The position numbers were made by a program, and so were the translations under genes. From Uranotaenia lowii (lineage: Eukaryota > Arthropoda > Insecta > Diptera > Culicidae), in the NCBI RefSeq assembly GCF_029784155.1, contig NC_073692.1, positions 324,009,906-324,073,905 on the forward strand: DNA of 64,000 nucleotides. The letters are read 5' to 3'. Position 1 is the stretch's first letter. The number at the start of each line of letters is the position of its first letter. The notes beneath the pieces are model-generated. The model did no database searches. It saw only the letters and a list, made by a program, of their open reading frames with translations, and was not told the origin of the DNA. Shown here piece by piece: positions 1 to 9,448 of this stretch.

Positions 1-67
1 AGCTGAAGCTAGCAGACAAGCACTGTTATCAATTCAAACAATAATACAAAACAAAACAACACCCAAA

Positions 68-661
68 ATGCCTGACGCACCAGCTCCACCTACATTTGAC
101 ATAAAAACTGCGACCGCAGTCATTAGCCATTATGACGGGTCCGCAGAAAACTTGGACGCATTTATTGATGCGACCAAGCTAATGAAAGAATTGACCCCAG
201 CGGCTGAACACAGTAGACTGATTCAATTTATTAAAACACGTTTAACGGGCAAAGCAAGGCTTGGCTTGCCCACTGTACTGAATACAGTCGACGCTCTTAT
301 TGCAAACGTCAAACAGCGCTGTGAGGATAAAATAAGCCCAGAAAGTATTCTGGCTAAACTCAAACAGCTTAAAATACAACCTGATTCATCAATATTTACT
401 AATCAAGTAGAACATTTGACCAATAAACTAAAGGGAATTTATCTGGAAAAGCAAATTCCAGAAGCTGTAGCCAACTCCATGGCCACAAAGGCAGGAGTAG
501 ACACACTCATAGATAAAACGACAAATTTGGAAACAAAAATAATATTGAGTGCTGCATCCTTCAGTTCCGTCACTGAAGCGATACAGAAACTCAACGAACA
601 TGGTGCCAGAGCTAACCAGGCACAAGTTTTGAAATTTTCGTCAACTCGCCAATATTATTAG
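68..661 (+). pseudogene. Truncated gag-like ORF of the gypsy element
   Basis: This 197-codon ORF starts with ATG at 68 and ends with TAG at 659-661. It has the helix-rich look of a gypsy capsid region, with ISHYDGSAENLDAFIDATKL near its start. Gypsy Gag normally continues through a basic tail and often a CCHC zinc knuckle, and neither is present. The last residues (about 190-197) are out-of-frame reading of the RT start: in the other frame, 637-672 reads FVNSPILLVPKK, a typical RT N-terminal stretch. The natural Gag end was therefore lost in a deletion with its junction near 620-640. The product would be a partial capsid protein. Gag family assignment rests on position and general look. Confidence 0.75.
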
Positions 662-3300
662 TGCCCAAAAAGTCAAATACTACAGACAAGAAATGGCGTC
701 TTGTAGTAGATTTTAGGCAACTAAATAAAAAAATTGTGGCAGATAAGTTCCCACTGCCTCGTATTGATGAAATTTTAGATCAATTAGGTCGAGCGAAGTA
801 TTTTACGACTCTTGACCTGATGTCGGGATTTCATCAAATAGAGCTGGATGAGAGCTCAAAACGATATACTGCCTTCTCCACCGCCTCTGGACATTTTGAA
901 TTCAACAGACTACCATTTGGTCTGAATATTTCGCCTAACTCTTTTCAGCGAATGATGACCATCGCCTTAAGTGGTCTTCCGCCAGAGTGCGCTTTTTTAT
1001 ATATAGATGATATAATAGTGATCGGTTGCTCTATTAATCATCATTTAACCAATTTGGAACACGTTTTTAAGCAACTTGAAAAATATAATTTGAAATTAAA
1101 CCCTTCCAAATGCAATTTTTTCTGCTCTGATGTTACCTATTTAGGACATCATATCAGTAGTCTCGGTATACAACCAGACAAATCGAAATACAATGTGATT
1201 TTAAATTACCCAATTCCTAAAAATGTTGATGACGTTAGAAGGTTCGTTGCGTTTTGTAATTATTACAGGCGTTTCGTACCATATTTTTCAGATTTAGCAA
1301 ATCCACTCAACGCGTTACTCAAGAAAAATGCACAATTTAATTGGACAAATGACTGTCAGAAGTCTTTCGAAACACTAAAATTAAAACTTTTATCTCCAAA
1401 TATATTAAAATTTCCAGATTTTAACAAAACATTTATTTTAAGTACAGACGCTTCAAAAGTAGCTTGTGGAGCAGTACTAGCTCAAAATCATGACAATATG
1501 GAAATGCCAATCGCGTTTGCAAGCAAAGCATTCACAAAAGGCGAATCCAATAAATCAACCATAGAACAGGAGCTAATTGCCATACATTGGGCAATTATGC
1601 ATTTCCGACCCTATCTTTATGGCCGACGGTTCAAAGTCAAAACTGACCACCGTCCGCTAGTTTATCTTTTCTCAATGAAAGATCCATCGTCAAAATTGAC
1701 AAGAATGAGATTAGATTTAGAGGAATTTTGTTTCGATATAGAACACGTAAAAGGCAAAGACAATGTTGGTGCCGATGCTCTTTCACGAGTTGTTATCGAT
1801 TCTGATGAACTTAAAAATTTATCAATTTTGCCAATCCAGACGAGATCTATGACGAAAAAGCAGAGTAATCAAGGAAACGATAAAATGGAAATTAATTCAC
1901 CTAACACCGAGACTGATCACCTCAGAGTTTTTGAATCAGTTAACAATTTAGACGCCTTTGATATTCCAAAAATTATTTTTGATATACGGCACGATAAATT
2001 AATTATAAGAATACTTACCAAGACCCTGAAAAGAGAAATCGCTTATGCAACATTACTCTACACGAATGGTCAAATTGATTTAACACAAATCCTGCAGGTC
2101 ATAAACGAAATGGCAAAGAATACAAACATTAAATCGCTAGCTATAAAAAGAGACGATAAGCTGTTCACCTTGATACCTCTAGCGGTATTCAAAAAGGCGT
2201 GTAACGAAGTTTTGAAAGATATCAAAATAATTATATATGTACCGGTACAAATTCTAAAAGACGATGAAATGATAAAAAAAATAATATATGAAAACCACGA
2301 TACCCCTACGGGAGGACACGTCGGTACAGAAAGATTATTCAAAAAACTAAGGTCAAAATATTATTGGCCAAATATGAAACAAATAATAAAAAATTACGTT
2401 AAAAATTGTGTAAAATGTATTCAAAACAAACATAATATAAAAACAAACGAAACTTATATTAAAACAACGACACCAATCAAGTGTTTTGATTTAATTTCAA
2501 TAGATACGATTGGACCATTTACGAGGTCAATCAAAGGAAACAGATACGCGCTGACAGTGCAGTGCGATCTGTCAAAATATATTGTAGTAACACCTATACC
2601 AGATAAACAGGCTAAAACTTTGGCAAAAGCGTTAGTAGAAAACTGTATTCTTATTTTTGGCTGTCCCTCAGCAATCAAATCCGATTTGGGAACCGAATAT
2701 AAGAATGAAGTTTTCGAAAACATATGCAAATTTTTATCAATAGAACACAAGTTCTCAACTGCATATCATCCCCAAACTTTAGGAAGCCTCGAGCGTAATC
2801 ATCGTTGTCTTAATGAATACTTAAGAAATTTCATTAATGAACAACACGATGATTGGGACTCTTGGTTAAATTTTTATACATTCTGCTACAACACTACACC
2901 ACATTCTGATCACTTGTTTACTCCATTTGAACTAATTTTCGGTAAACAAGCAAATTTACCAACACAATTTTCAACCAATACATCCATTGACCCAATTTAT
3001 AATCATGACGCATACCTTTCAGAATTGAAGTTTAAATTGCAAACAGTATGTCTAAAAGCAAACCAACTTTTGGAAAATTCAAAACTAAATAGAATACTAA
3101 ATCATCAAGAAAATTCAAATCCAATAAAAATCTCAATAGGAACCACAGTATGGTTAAAAAAAGAAAATAGAAGAAAATTGGATCCAGTCTACGCTGGACC
3201 ATACGAAATTATCCAAGAAGATCATCCTAATGTTTTAATTAAAAACCTTTCAACTCAAGTAATTCAGAAAGTACATAAAAATAGGTTAATCATAGGTTAA
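661..3300 (+). CDS. pol: Gypsy Pol fragment: reverse transcriptase, RNase H, integrase
   Basis: The open frame runs 879 codons to TAA at 3298-3300. GTG at 661 is not a convincing start; in the intact element this frame continues from protease. RT is at residues ~1-190, with LDLMSGFHQIEL and the active-site box YIDDI at ~114-118. RNase H follows (STDASKVACGAVLAQ, IEQELIAIHWAI, TDHRPL, GADALSR, ~260-375). The integrase zinc finger has H/H/C/C in HDTPTGGHVGTERLF...NCVKCIQNK (~550-595). The catalytic core shows SIDTIGPF, then SDLGTEY, then a glutamate in SLERNHRCL. A GPY-type module near the C-end reads DPVYAGPYEI. It would copy element RNA to DNA and insert it. Without protease and Gag tail it cannot work in cis. 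Confidence 0.93.
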   Translation: MPKKSNTTDKKWRLVVDFRQLNKKIVADKFPLPRIDEILDQLGRAKYFTTLDLMSGFHQIELDESSKRYTAFSTASGHFEFNRLPFGLNISPNSFQRMMTIALSGLPPECAFLYIDDIIVIGCSINHHLTNLEHVFKQLEKYNLKLNPSKCNFFCSDVTYLGHHISSLGIQPDKSKYNVILNYPIPKNVDDVRRFVAFCNYYRRFVPYFSDLANPLNALLKKNAQFNWTNDCQKSFETLKLKLLSPNILKFPDFNKTFILSTDASKVACGAVLAQNHDNMEMPIAFASKAFTKGESNKSTIEQELIAIHWAIMHFRPYLYGRRFKVKTDHRPLVYLFSMKDPSSKLTRMRLDLEEFCFDIEHVKGKDNVGADALSRVVIDSDELKNLSILPIQTRSMTKKQSNQGNDKMEINSPNTETDHLRVFESVNNLDAFDIPKIIFDIRHDKLIIRILTKTLKREIAYATLLYTNGQIDLTQILQVINEMAKNTNIKSLAIKRDDKLFTLIPLAVFKKACNEVLKDIKIIIYVPVQILKDDEMIKKIIYENHDTPTGGHVGTERLFKKLRSKYYWPNMKQIIKNYVKNCVKCIQNKHNIKTNETYIKTTTPIKCFDLISIDTIGPFTRSIKGNRYALTVQCDLSKYIVVTPIPDKQAKTLAKALVENCILIFGCPSAIKSDLGTEYKNEVFENICKFLSIEHKFSTAYHPQTLGSLERNHRCLNEYLRNFINEQHDDWDSWLNFYTFCYNTTPHSDHLFTPFELIFGKQANLPTQFSTNTSIDPIYNHDAYLSELKFKLQTVCLKANQLLENSKLNRILNHQENSNPIKISIGTTVWLKKENRRKLDPVYAGPYEIIQEDHPNVLIKNLSTQVIQKVHKNRLIIG

Positions 3301-3328
3301 GAAGTGTTAGCTTACCGAGCCCAAACCT

Positions 3329-3348
3329 AAAAAAAAAAAAAATGAAAA

Positions 3349-3415
<67 letters not shown>
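3329..3415 (+). repeat. Long poly(A) tract inside the gypsy 3' untranslated region
   Basis: A 14-base A run (3329-3342) is followed by TGAAAAAGC and then an uninterrupted run of about 64 A (3352-3415). It lies between the pol stop and the polypurine tract. A homopolymer this long can also reflect assembly or replication slippage. Confidence 0.9.
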
Positions 3416-3417
<2 letters not shown>

Positions 3418-3610
3418 ATGAATAATAACTAAGGTGGGTGAAAGTTTCATGGCATTATGCTATGAAGTGCAAAATTCGGTCAGAAAATTAAATGTAAGTA
3501 CTATTATTATTCATCAATGTCAAAATTTCCTAAAAAATCAAACTTGTAAGAGAAAGTTGGACTAGAAAATTTTATAAACGAATGCTTTTACTTCGCAATA
3601 TCATTCTTTT

Positions 3611-4198
3611 TCTCAGGGGGAAGGTGTAGCATTATTTCCATACACATAGTTTCCCACAAGATTGTCCTTTCCTAAAACCTACCATGACAACACACATGGT
3701 ACAAATTTCCTCACACATCATAAATTATCCAATATGCAACGAAAACATGTAGCCCATGTTTCCCATCCTCGATTTGTCAACAAGTGCTGAGCAAAGAAAC
3801 CAACGCAGCACTTGAAGACATTAACCATTCCCACGAAACCTTTTCATATTCAACGCTTGAAGCAATAACCTCCAAGTGGTTCAGCACCGATGGGAATGCA
3901 GAACCGAAGAGTATGCATTTAGCGTCAAATTACAACACCACTATTACACGGCACCGACGACTAGAATAATGCTTCGGCGCCGGTCTCTCACTCTCTCCCG
4001 TTCTAGCTTAATCATATTCACCACAACTCAATTTCCCTTTGACACTCTCTTTCCACTAGTCCAGCTCTCTCATAACCCTATCGGAATTACATATTGTACG
4101 TATTTTATAAAAACCAAACTAAGAATCAATAAACGCTCATTTCGATAAACCATAATCGACTGAACCAGACTTAGTTTATTCAGTTTTCGAAGCAACCA
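3611..4198 (+). repeat. Polypurine tract and inferred 3' LTR of the gypsy element
   Basis: A purine-rich tract (AGGGGGAAGG, 3615-3624) directly precedes TGTAGCATTA at 3625, the expected PPT-to-LTR junction. The LTR probably ends in ...GCAACCA near 4198; a few bases more is possible. A TATA-like TTTTATAAAA lies at ~4104-4113 and AATAAA at 4128-4133. Without the 5' LTR the ends stay inferred. Small ORFs in this stretch are not genes. Confidence 0.6.
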
Positions 4199-4338
4199 TC
4201 CCACATCTTTTTTATATTTTTTGACTTTCCTATACCAAGGAAAATACCCTAAATTCAGCATAGATATCATTCTCTAAATGTGAATTCTCAAATAATTGAA
4301 AAAAAAATGCTTTCACAGTTCAATTGTGAATTTCATTA

Positions 4339-4729
4339 AGGCTGGAACAAATACCAATTTTTTCTTTTGTCACCCCCCCTTCGAAATTTCCAAAAACCCG
4401 AAGGGAGAAATAAATAAAGTGTGAAGTAATTTAAGTAAATTTTTATAAAAAAAATTCCATTATCTGAAAGATTATAAGACCAAAACCCAAATAAAAGAAG
4501 ATGGGAGTTATTTCACCTTTTGTTTTCTTAATTTCATTGAATTATTTGATAGAATATTACTTGATTTATAAGTTTTGTGCAACAATATAGTATGCAATTG
4601 TGTTGCAAACAAGCGTCCGTGCAATTTATTCCAATTTATTTGTTTTTCGCATTATTTTTTATTGTCCCCCCCTCTCGCGATGTTCCAACTCCAAGTGACA
4701 AAAGAAGGATTTGAAATTTGTTCCGGCCT
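4339..4729 (+). mobile_element. MITE-like element with ~35-bp inverted ends and a C-run (copy 1)
   Basis: The left end AGGCTGGAACAAAT... (4339-4373) and the right end (4695-4729, reverse complement AGGCCGGAACAAAT...) match as imperfect terminal inverted repeats ending in CTTTTGTCAC. The left end runs into CCCCCCC and the right is preceded by CCCCCCC. It is about 391 bp long with no coding capacity. A second copy lies on the other strand at 39049-39417 and matches along most of its length. Flanking duplication is unclear (TTA/TAA). Confidence 0.75.
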
Positions 4730-4739
4730 AACTGACTCT

Positions 4740-5590
4740 TAAAACATGCATATTTTTATTTATTCAATGTCATTTTATTCCAAATAAGTGGTTCTGTGCC
4801 TTGAAAATTTCATTTCCATTTTGAATTTTTGTTTTTGAAGGTAGCTTTTGTCACATTAAGAAGGTCTTTTGACAAAGGCTTCTTAAGATTTAAAGAAAAA
4901 AAAATTTTCGTTGAATAAATAAATGATTTTTTGATTTGAGTTTTCATTAATGAACACGATCTTTTTTTTTTTAAGATATGAAAGTAAAATAAATATTTGG
5001 ATTTGAATATTAAATTTTGCAAATCCTGTATTTGTATTTGAATTTCATTTGTAATCTGAAACTACAATCTCAATTTGAAACTTTAAGTCTGAAGGAAATT
5101 CGATTTTAAGTTTAAAATTTCACTGTTTAACTGTCTGTATCTGCATGGAACTCGAATTTAATTCTATTGTTTAATTTTTTTATATTTTATTCTTTGTTTG
5201 ATGTCTAAATGTTACTTCTCAATAGTCATGAGGGATATATGTATTTATTCTGCTTTTGAAGAAGCTTATACTTAGTGATGGATAACTTAATTAAAAAAGT
5301 TTTTATATTTTTTTTGTTTTTTTTTTTTTTTGTGGTAGTAGAGTAATTAAATAAATTGTGAATTCAATTTTGTATTTAGCAGCTCTTATTGGCTTTTTCA
5401 TTTTCAATAAGTTGATTAATCCTTCCACAATGTTTGCACGTGATGAACTAACAATTGTTATTTGAAGACATCAGACATAATAGTTATTTGAAGGTAATGG
5501 GATAGCATATAAAAAAAAAATTAATTCATAGGGGTCCCTCGTAAAAAAAGCCCCGGGCCACCCGATGGCTTACTCCGCTCTGGGCCCAAT
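4740..5590 (+). repeat. 3' part of a long AT-rich repeat with GGCTTA...CCGG-type right end (copy A)
   Basis: This segment is similar to 62440-63310. Shared landmarks are AATGTTTGCACGTGAT, followed by a TTATTTGAAGA(C/T)A(C/T)CAG stretch and a final TAGGGG(T/C)CCC block. Its right end, GGCTTACTCCGCTCTGG (~5569-5585), resembles GGCTTAATCCGGCCCTG at 37142-37158. The left end is not resolved. Confidence 0.55.
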
Positions 5591-5889
5591 CAGATGAAAT
5601 TTTATACAGTTTGTTATCTTAATGAAAGGATATATAAAAGGGGGTAAAAGCAGTGGAATGTTGGCTTTATAAAACTTCAATATAACTAAGGTTCACCCTA
5701 CTGATCACTTATGCTTTGAAAATTTTGAAAGCTCTTGTAAACGTTTGGAACTGAAGGACATGGATACATTTTCATTAAATATACAAACTTGTCGAAAAAT
5801 TTCTGCAAGTTCAAAAAAGAATAAAATCACGTGAAGTAGCACAATTTCATTCACTATCACAACTTGTCAACTCTCTCAATTTATTTAAT

Positions 5890-6720
5890 GGTTTTTTGAG
5901 ATATTTTTAAACGATCTAGTAAAAAAAACAAGTTTTTGTTTTAACAATCATTTTTTTTAAATTAAGAGTAGGTAAAGAGACGAATAGAGGAAAGAGGTAG
6001 TTAAATGCAAATTTAATACTATTGATGCTCCACAAATTTGAAGACTGTACAATAGACTGAGTCGATTTGGGGGTCATTTTTGAATTTCTAAAACCCTGAT
6101 GTTTAAAAAACTTAATTTGGTTCTAAATTCATATATGACTTTTTGCAGAATTTTCAAGTAACGTTTACATAAGTAAACTTAAGCTTTAAGGTTTGTTTGG
6201 TTAAAATGAAGATTTTGTACTGAAAAATTATCATCATTTTGGTTTCTTCTATAAAACCAAGCTGCTTCTCATTTTTGTGCCTATTTATTAATATTCTAAA
6301 GGAAATTTTTCGCTAAACTACTTTTTCACAGACCGTAACTTCGTATCTGAACAGACAAATAAGTTATTGAAGGCATGTGTTGAAGGCATGTCTTTTGGCA
6401 TTAAAAATAATCAATTCAATTAACATCACTTCTGATGCCTCGTGAAGTAATTTATGAAAATGAGTCATAAAATACCTGTAATGGATGAGTTTTGACTCAA
6501 AACTAATCTTTATAGACCCCATGATTTGAGAAATTCAAAAATGACCCCAAATCGTATACACATGAGATCTCAATTTACTGTACAATTAATGGAAAAAGAT
6601 ACAGCTTTTCTCGTCAAAATAAAAAGTTTTTGATTGTTTGCTGTACATGTTTTTGAAAGTTTGTTTAAAAAAAACTAAAAATTTGATTTAACTATTCAAG
6701 AAATAATTGATTTCGGAAAA
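5890..6720. repeat. Degenerate inverted-repeat element
   Basis: About 27 bases at 6064-6090 (GATTTGGGGGTCATTTTTGA...) are repeated inverted at 6528-6554 with very few differences. Weaker inverted similarity extends outward (GTACAAT near 6050 against GTACAATT near 6581) and inward. It looks like an old foldback or MITE insertion, and its borders are approximate. Confidence 0.5.
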
Positions 6721-6821
6721 GTTATAAATATTTCAAAAAATTCATCATTTTTTTCCTATTATTTACTTTTAATTTAGAACCAAGCATTTCTAATAAACAG
6801 TATTCTTCACATAAATTTTAA

Positions 6822-6906
6822 TTAATAATATTCTTTAATTTTGTAATTATGCTGCCAGACTTTTACATCCGTAAGACACTTCAACGAAGACATGCCCTGA
6901 TTACTC
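6822..6906 (-). CDS. Possible terminal exon of the TMTC gene
   Basis: The preceding exon ends in phase 2 (...AG). An acceptor CTTCCTCAG at ~6915-6907 would open an exon whose first base completes an AGG codon. Twenty-seven codons then follow, containing LTDVKVWQHNYKIKEYY, before TAA at 6824-6822. The implied intron is 206 nt, close to the gene's other short introns. Against it: the pyrimidine tract is short, and I recognise no conserved sequence in the 28 residues. The true last exon could lie elsewhere to the left, or reading could end inside the intron after the previous exon. An RNA read across 7113-6906 would settle it. Confidence 0.35.
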
Positions 6907-7112
6907 CTGAGGAAGCACCATCTTCAAGTGGAAAATTAAGTCTCGATGGTTTCTCGTAAGTCCATCATGTCATTTGGGTGTCTTCGCTGACTTTCAACCC
7001 TGATAGACGACTAGTCAGTGAATCGTGATGTTTCCAAGCTCAATAAACACCACAGTCTCGTAAGAGTCAACACGAAAAGCAGCGAAGAAACACACAAGAG
7101 ACTGAGTTTTAC

Positions 7113-7248
7113 CTGAGAATCAGCTGATGGAGTCTTGAATGTTGGCCAAGCTTCCGCAGCGTCCGGCAGGCTCCGATTATCGATAATTGATGGGTTTCCA
7201 TAACCTTTAGACCTTCTTGATACTGGACGAGGGCCTCCGGGAGCAAAT
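7113..7248 (-). CDS. Tmtc1: TMTC exon: C-terminal TPR-like helices
   Basis: The acceptor is ...CCATCCTCAG (AG at 7250-7249) and the donor is CAG|GTAAAA (GT at 7112-7111). The exon is 136 nt, entered in phase 1 and left in phase 2. In the phase set by the upstream exon it reads LLPEALVQYQEGLKVMETHQ followed by LSIIGACRTLRKLGQHSRLH and QLIL. The first part is a TPR helix pair continuing from GDWLYEQ of the exon before, and the rest is amphipathic helix. The longest open frame here is a different one, so the exon is easily missed or mistranslated if phase is ignored. It lies 251 nt from its upstream neighbour. Confidence 0.8.
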
Positions 7249-7499
7249 CTGAGGATGGAAATCGAAAATTGACCGATGAAAATGTCAGTTTCTATTAGAT
7301 GAACAGTGGGCACTGATGTCAAATGAAACCTAAGTTAATTTTTATATATTGGATGTTTGAGTACGATTTTTCTAACACTCTCTATTTTGTTAAATTTTAA
7401 ATTTAAAACTCAAGATCAGAGGTTTCATTAATTTTGCAATTTAATTTTAATTCAAGAAAAAGTTTAAAGTTTAAAAACTTTCCAAGATGTTTCACTTAC

Positions 7500-7699
7500 T
7501 TTGCTCATACAGCCAGTCCCCGTACTGTCGATGCAGATCGGCATCGTACGGATTGAGTCGAACCACCTGACGCAGCAGCTGCCCCGCCTGAAGTCCACCG
7601 TAAAGTTTGACCAGCTCCAGGTAGGCAGCTGTAAACAGTGGTTCTAGCCGGATGCATCGTTCCAACATCCGGACGGCATCTGACGTTCGGTTAGATTTC
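7500..7699 (-). CDS. Tmtc1: TMTC exon: TPR repeats
   Basis: The acceptor is CCATTTGCAG (AG at 7701-7700) and the donor is A|GTAAGTG (GT at 7499-7498). The exon is 200 nt, entered in phase 2 and left in phase 1. It reads SDAVRMLERCIRLEPLFTAA, YLELVKLYGGLQAGQLLRQV and VRLNPYDADLHRQYGDWLYE. These are TPR helices with the usual small, large and proline positions (EP, NP). The first helix is completed by HYNLGQLY of exon 27117-26860, 19.2 kb away, with the 34-residue TPR register kept across the junction. That register is the main evidence that no exon is missing between them. TPRs in TMTC proteins face the ER lumen and bind partners or substrate. Confidence 0.88.
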
Positions 7700-7824
7700 C
7701 TGCAAATGGATAACAAAAAAATGCGTTTTAATCATTTTTGGTATAGTAGAAAATCTCTTCCTACAAGTTAAACCAAAAATCTACCTGTATGAAAATAATG
7801 AGAAGTTCTCGATATCCTATTTTA

Positions 7825-8574
7825 CTTATTTAATTTTTGGCATTTCGGCGAGTTGTGAAAATTCAAGGTAGAATATTTAGAAAGAACATGAAAGTATTAT
7901 AGGTGGAAAGATCAAAGCTAGAGCGCTTTGGGTAGAAGAAATTGAATAGTTGGTGAAAATGTGAGCAGGGCTTTTGTTGTGTGAACAGCTTTTGAACTAC
8001 TTGCGTGATTCTTTGCCGCGCGCCGTTTCAATGTTGATAGGAAGCGATGAAGGGGGGAAATGGGATAACAAAAATTACAACACAATTCACCACGATGCAT
8101 TTGGCAAAAAAGTAAGGCATCGGATGGATAATATGCGAAAACAAAAGTAGCAACCATCCGATGTACCTAAAAAAGTAGCACGCATCGATAGAATTGGCTT
8201 AGCAATAGAACAGCACATGTGAGCGCTGCTTGGGTGATTTTTTGCCCGGTCGGACACAATCTCACATGTGTTCGACCCGTCCGTGTTTCAATGTGGGTAG
8301 GAATGCGATAGGTTTCTTCATCGCTTCCTATCAACATTGAAACGGCGCGCGGCAAAGAATCACGCAAGTAGTTCAAAAGCTGTTCACACAACAAAAGCCC
8401 TGCTCACATTTTCACCAACTATTCAATTTCTTCTACCCAAAGCGCTCTAGCTTTGATCTTTCCACCTATAATACTTTCATGTTCTTTCTAAATATTCTAC
8501 CTTGAATTTTCACAACTCGCCGAAATGCCAAAAATTAAATAAGAATATATCCCAGCGGCGATTAAAATAAGATA
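7825..8574. mobile_element. Foldback element: two 228-bp inverted arms, 263-bp loop
   Basis: Arms 7825-8052 and 8316-8543 are near-perfect inverted copies of equal length. A 13-bp direct repeat ATATCCTATTTTA flanks the unit (7812-7824 and 8575-8587), as a target duplication would. 31 bp between the right arm and the right repeat have no left counterpart. The loop has a smaller hairpin (CATCGGATGG at 8119-8128, CCATCCGATG at 8154-8163). At 8175-8311 it has a diverged direct copy of the arm (GTTTCAATGTGGGTAGGAA against GTTTCAATGTTGATAGGAA). It is non-coding and lies 125 bp inside the intron from exon 7500-7699. Confidence 0.88.
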
Positions 8575-9448
8575 ATATCCTATTTTAGTAAATCAAATCA
8601 GAAAAAAAATTAGAGCAAAAATAAAGCTTTGCGATGATAATCCGACTTTGTTTTGCTTTGCACTTTGAAGAGCGCATAGTTATTGGGTCTTGTAAGGCAG
8701 CATAATATGTACCTTTACCCATAGATAAAACATAGGCAAAGTGAGTTAAAGTTTTGTTTTAACCCATAGACTGGATCATAAAAATTTCCGGGAAGGTTTG
8801 CAGCCCGATAGTTGGAAAATTTTGTGTTCGTTCAAATTTCGTGGGTATATTTTTTAGCTCAGAATAAGCTCTATTCATACTTAAATCTTGTGAAAAATCC
8901 TAATTCATTTAAATTCAGATTTTAAAGTCGAAACATTCTCATTAATTTTTTGCTTTGAACTGAAAATATCATACTTTTATTCAGCAAAACCATTGCCTAT
9001 TCCATACTCATCATTAGAAATAGTCTAAGTTTTCCACATCAGCATGTTTTCCATTTCCGAAAGGTAACACCATCGATCGAACATGAAATCATCTCCACTC
9101 CATCTTCACTCTGGTTGATTTGCTTTATTAGGAAAACATGCACTTCACCCGCCAGCCCGCCCTGTTGCTGTAATCAAGTTGAAATTATCTTGGGTTATTC
9201 CTTCCTTCAACACAAACATAAAACTGCAATCTCAAGTGAAACTGCTCTCGACAACGCTTCTTCACTCCGGTCTCCCTCCCTAAAGGGTGATACGGTCAAA
9301 ATTTGGTCAATATCAACTTGACGTATTTCTTTCAATTTTGCATTTAAAAAATCTGAACCCCCCTCATTTTGAAGGTGTGTGTGTGTGTGTGTGTGTGTAG
9401 AATATTGATTCCTATTTTGATTTTGGAATTCACTCTTCAGTTGTCAAA

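Larger units (their letters stand above)
1..4198 (+). mobile_element. Ty3/gypsy LTR retrotransposon, 5' end outside the window, internally deleted
   Basis: The order is leader, gag-like ORF, pol (reverse transcriptase, RNase H, integrase), A-rich 3' untranslated region, polypurine tract and 3' LTR. The RT-RNaseH-IN order defines Ty3/gypsy (Metaviridae). The 5' LTR and primer-binding site lie before base 1, so the target duplication and LTR age cannot be checked. gag is joined directly to the middle of the RT N-terminus: the zinc knuckle, protease and first RT segment are missing, so this copy is non-autonomous. Pol from RT onward is open and motif-complete, which suggests a fairly young copy. 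The clade within gypsy was not determined. Confidence 0.9.

Noticed and set aside
3784..4148. Two plus-strand frames after pol, considered as an env-like ORF
   Set aside because: They lie in the inferred 3' LTR, overlap each other and have no signal peptide or transmembrane segment.
7011..7322. 103-codon minus-strand frame over 7113-7248
   Set aside because: It is the wrong phase; splice phase from the upstream exon selects another frame that gives TPR-like sequence.
7918..8394. Two minus-strand frames of 75-79 codons
   Set aside because: They lie in the arms and loop of the inverted repeat, read opposite arms in conflicting ways, and show no domain.
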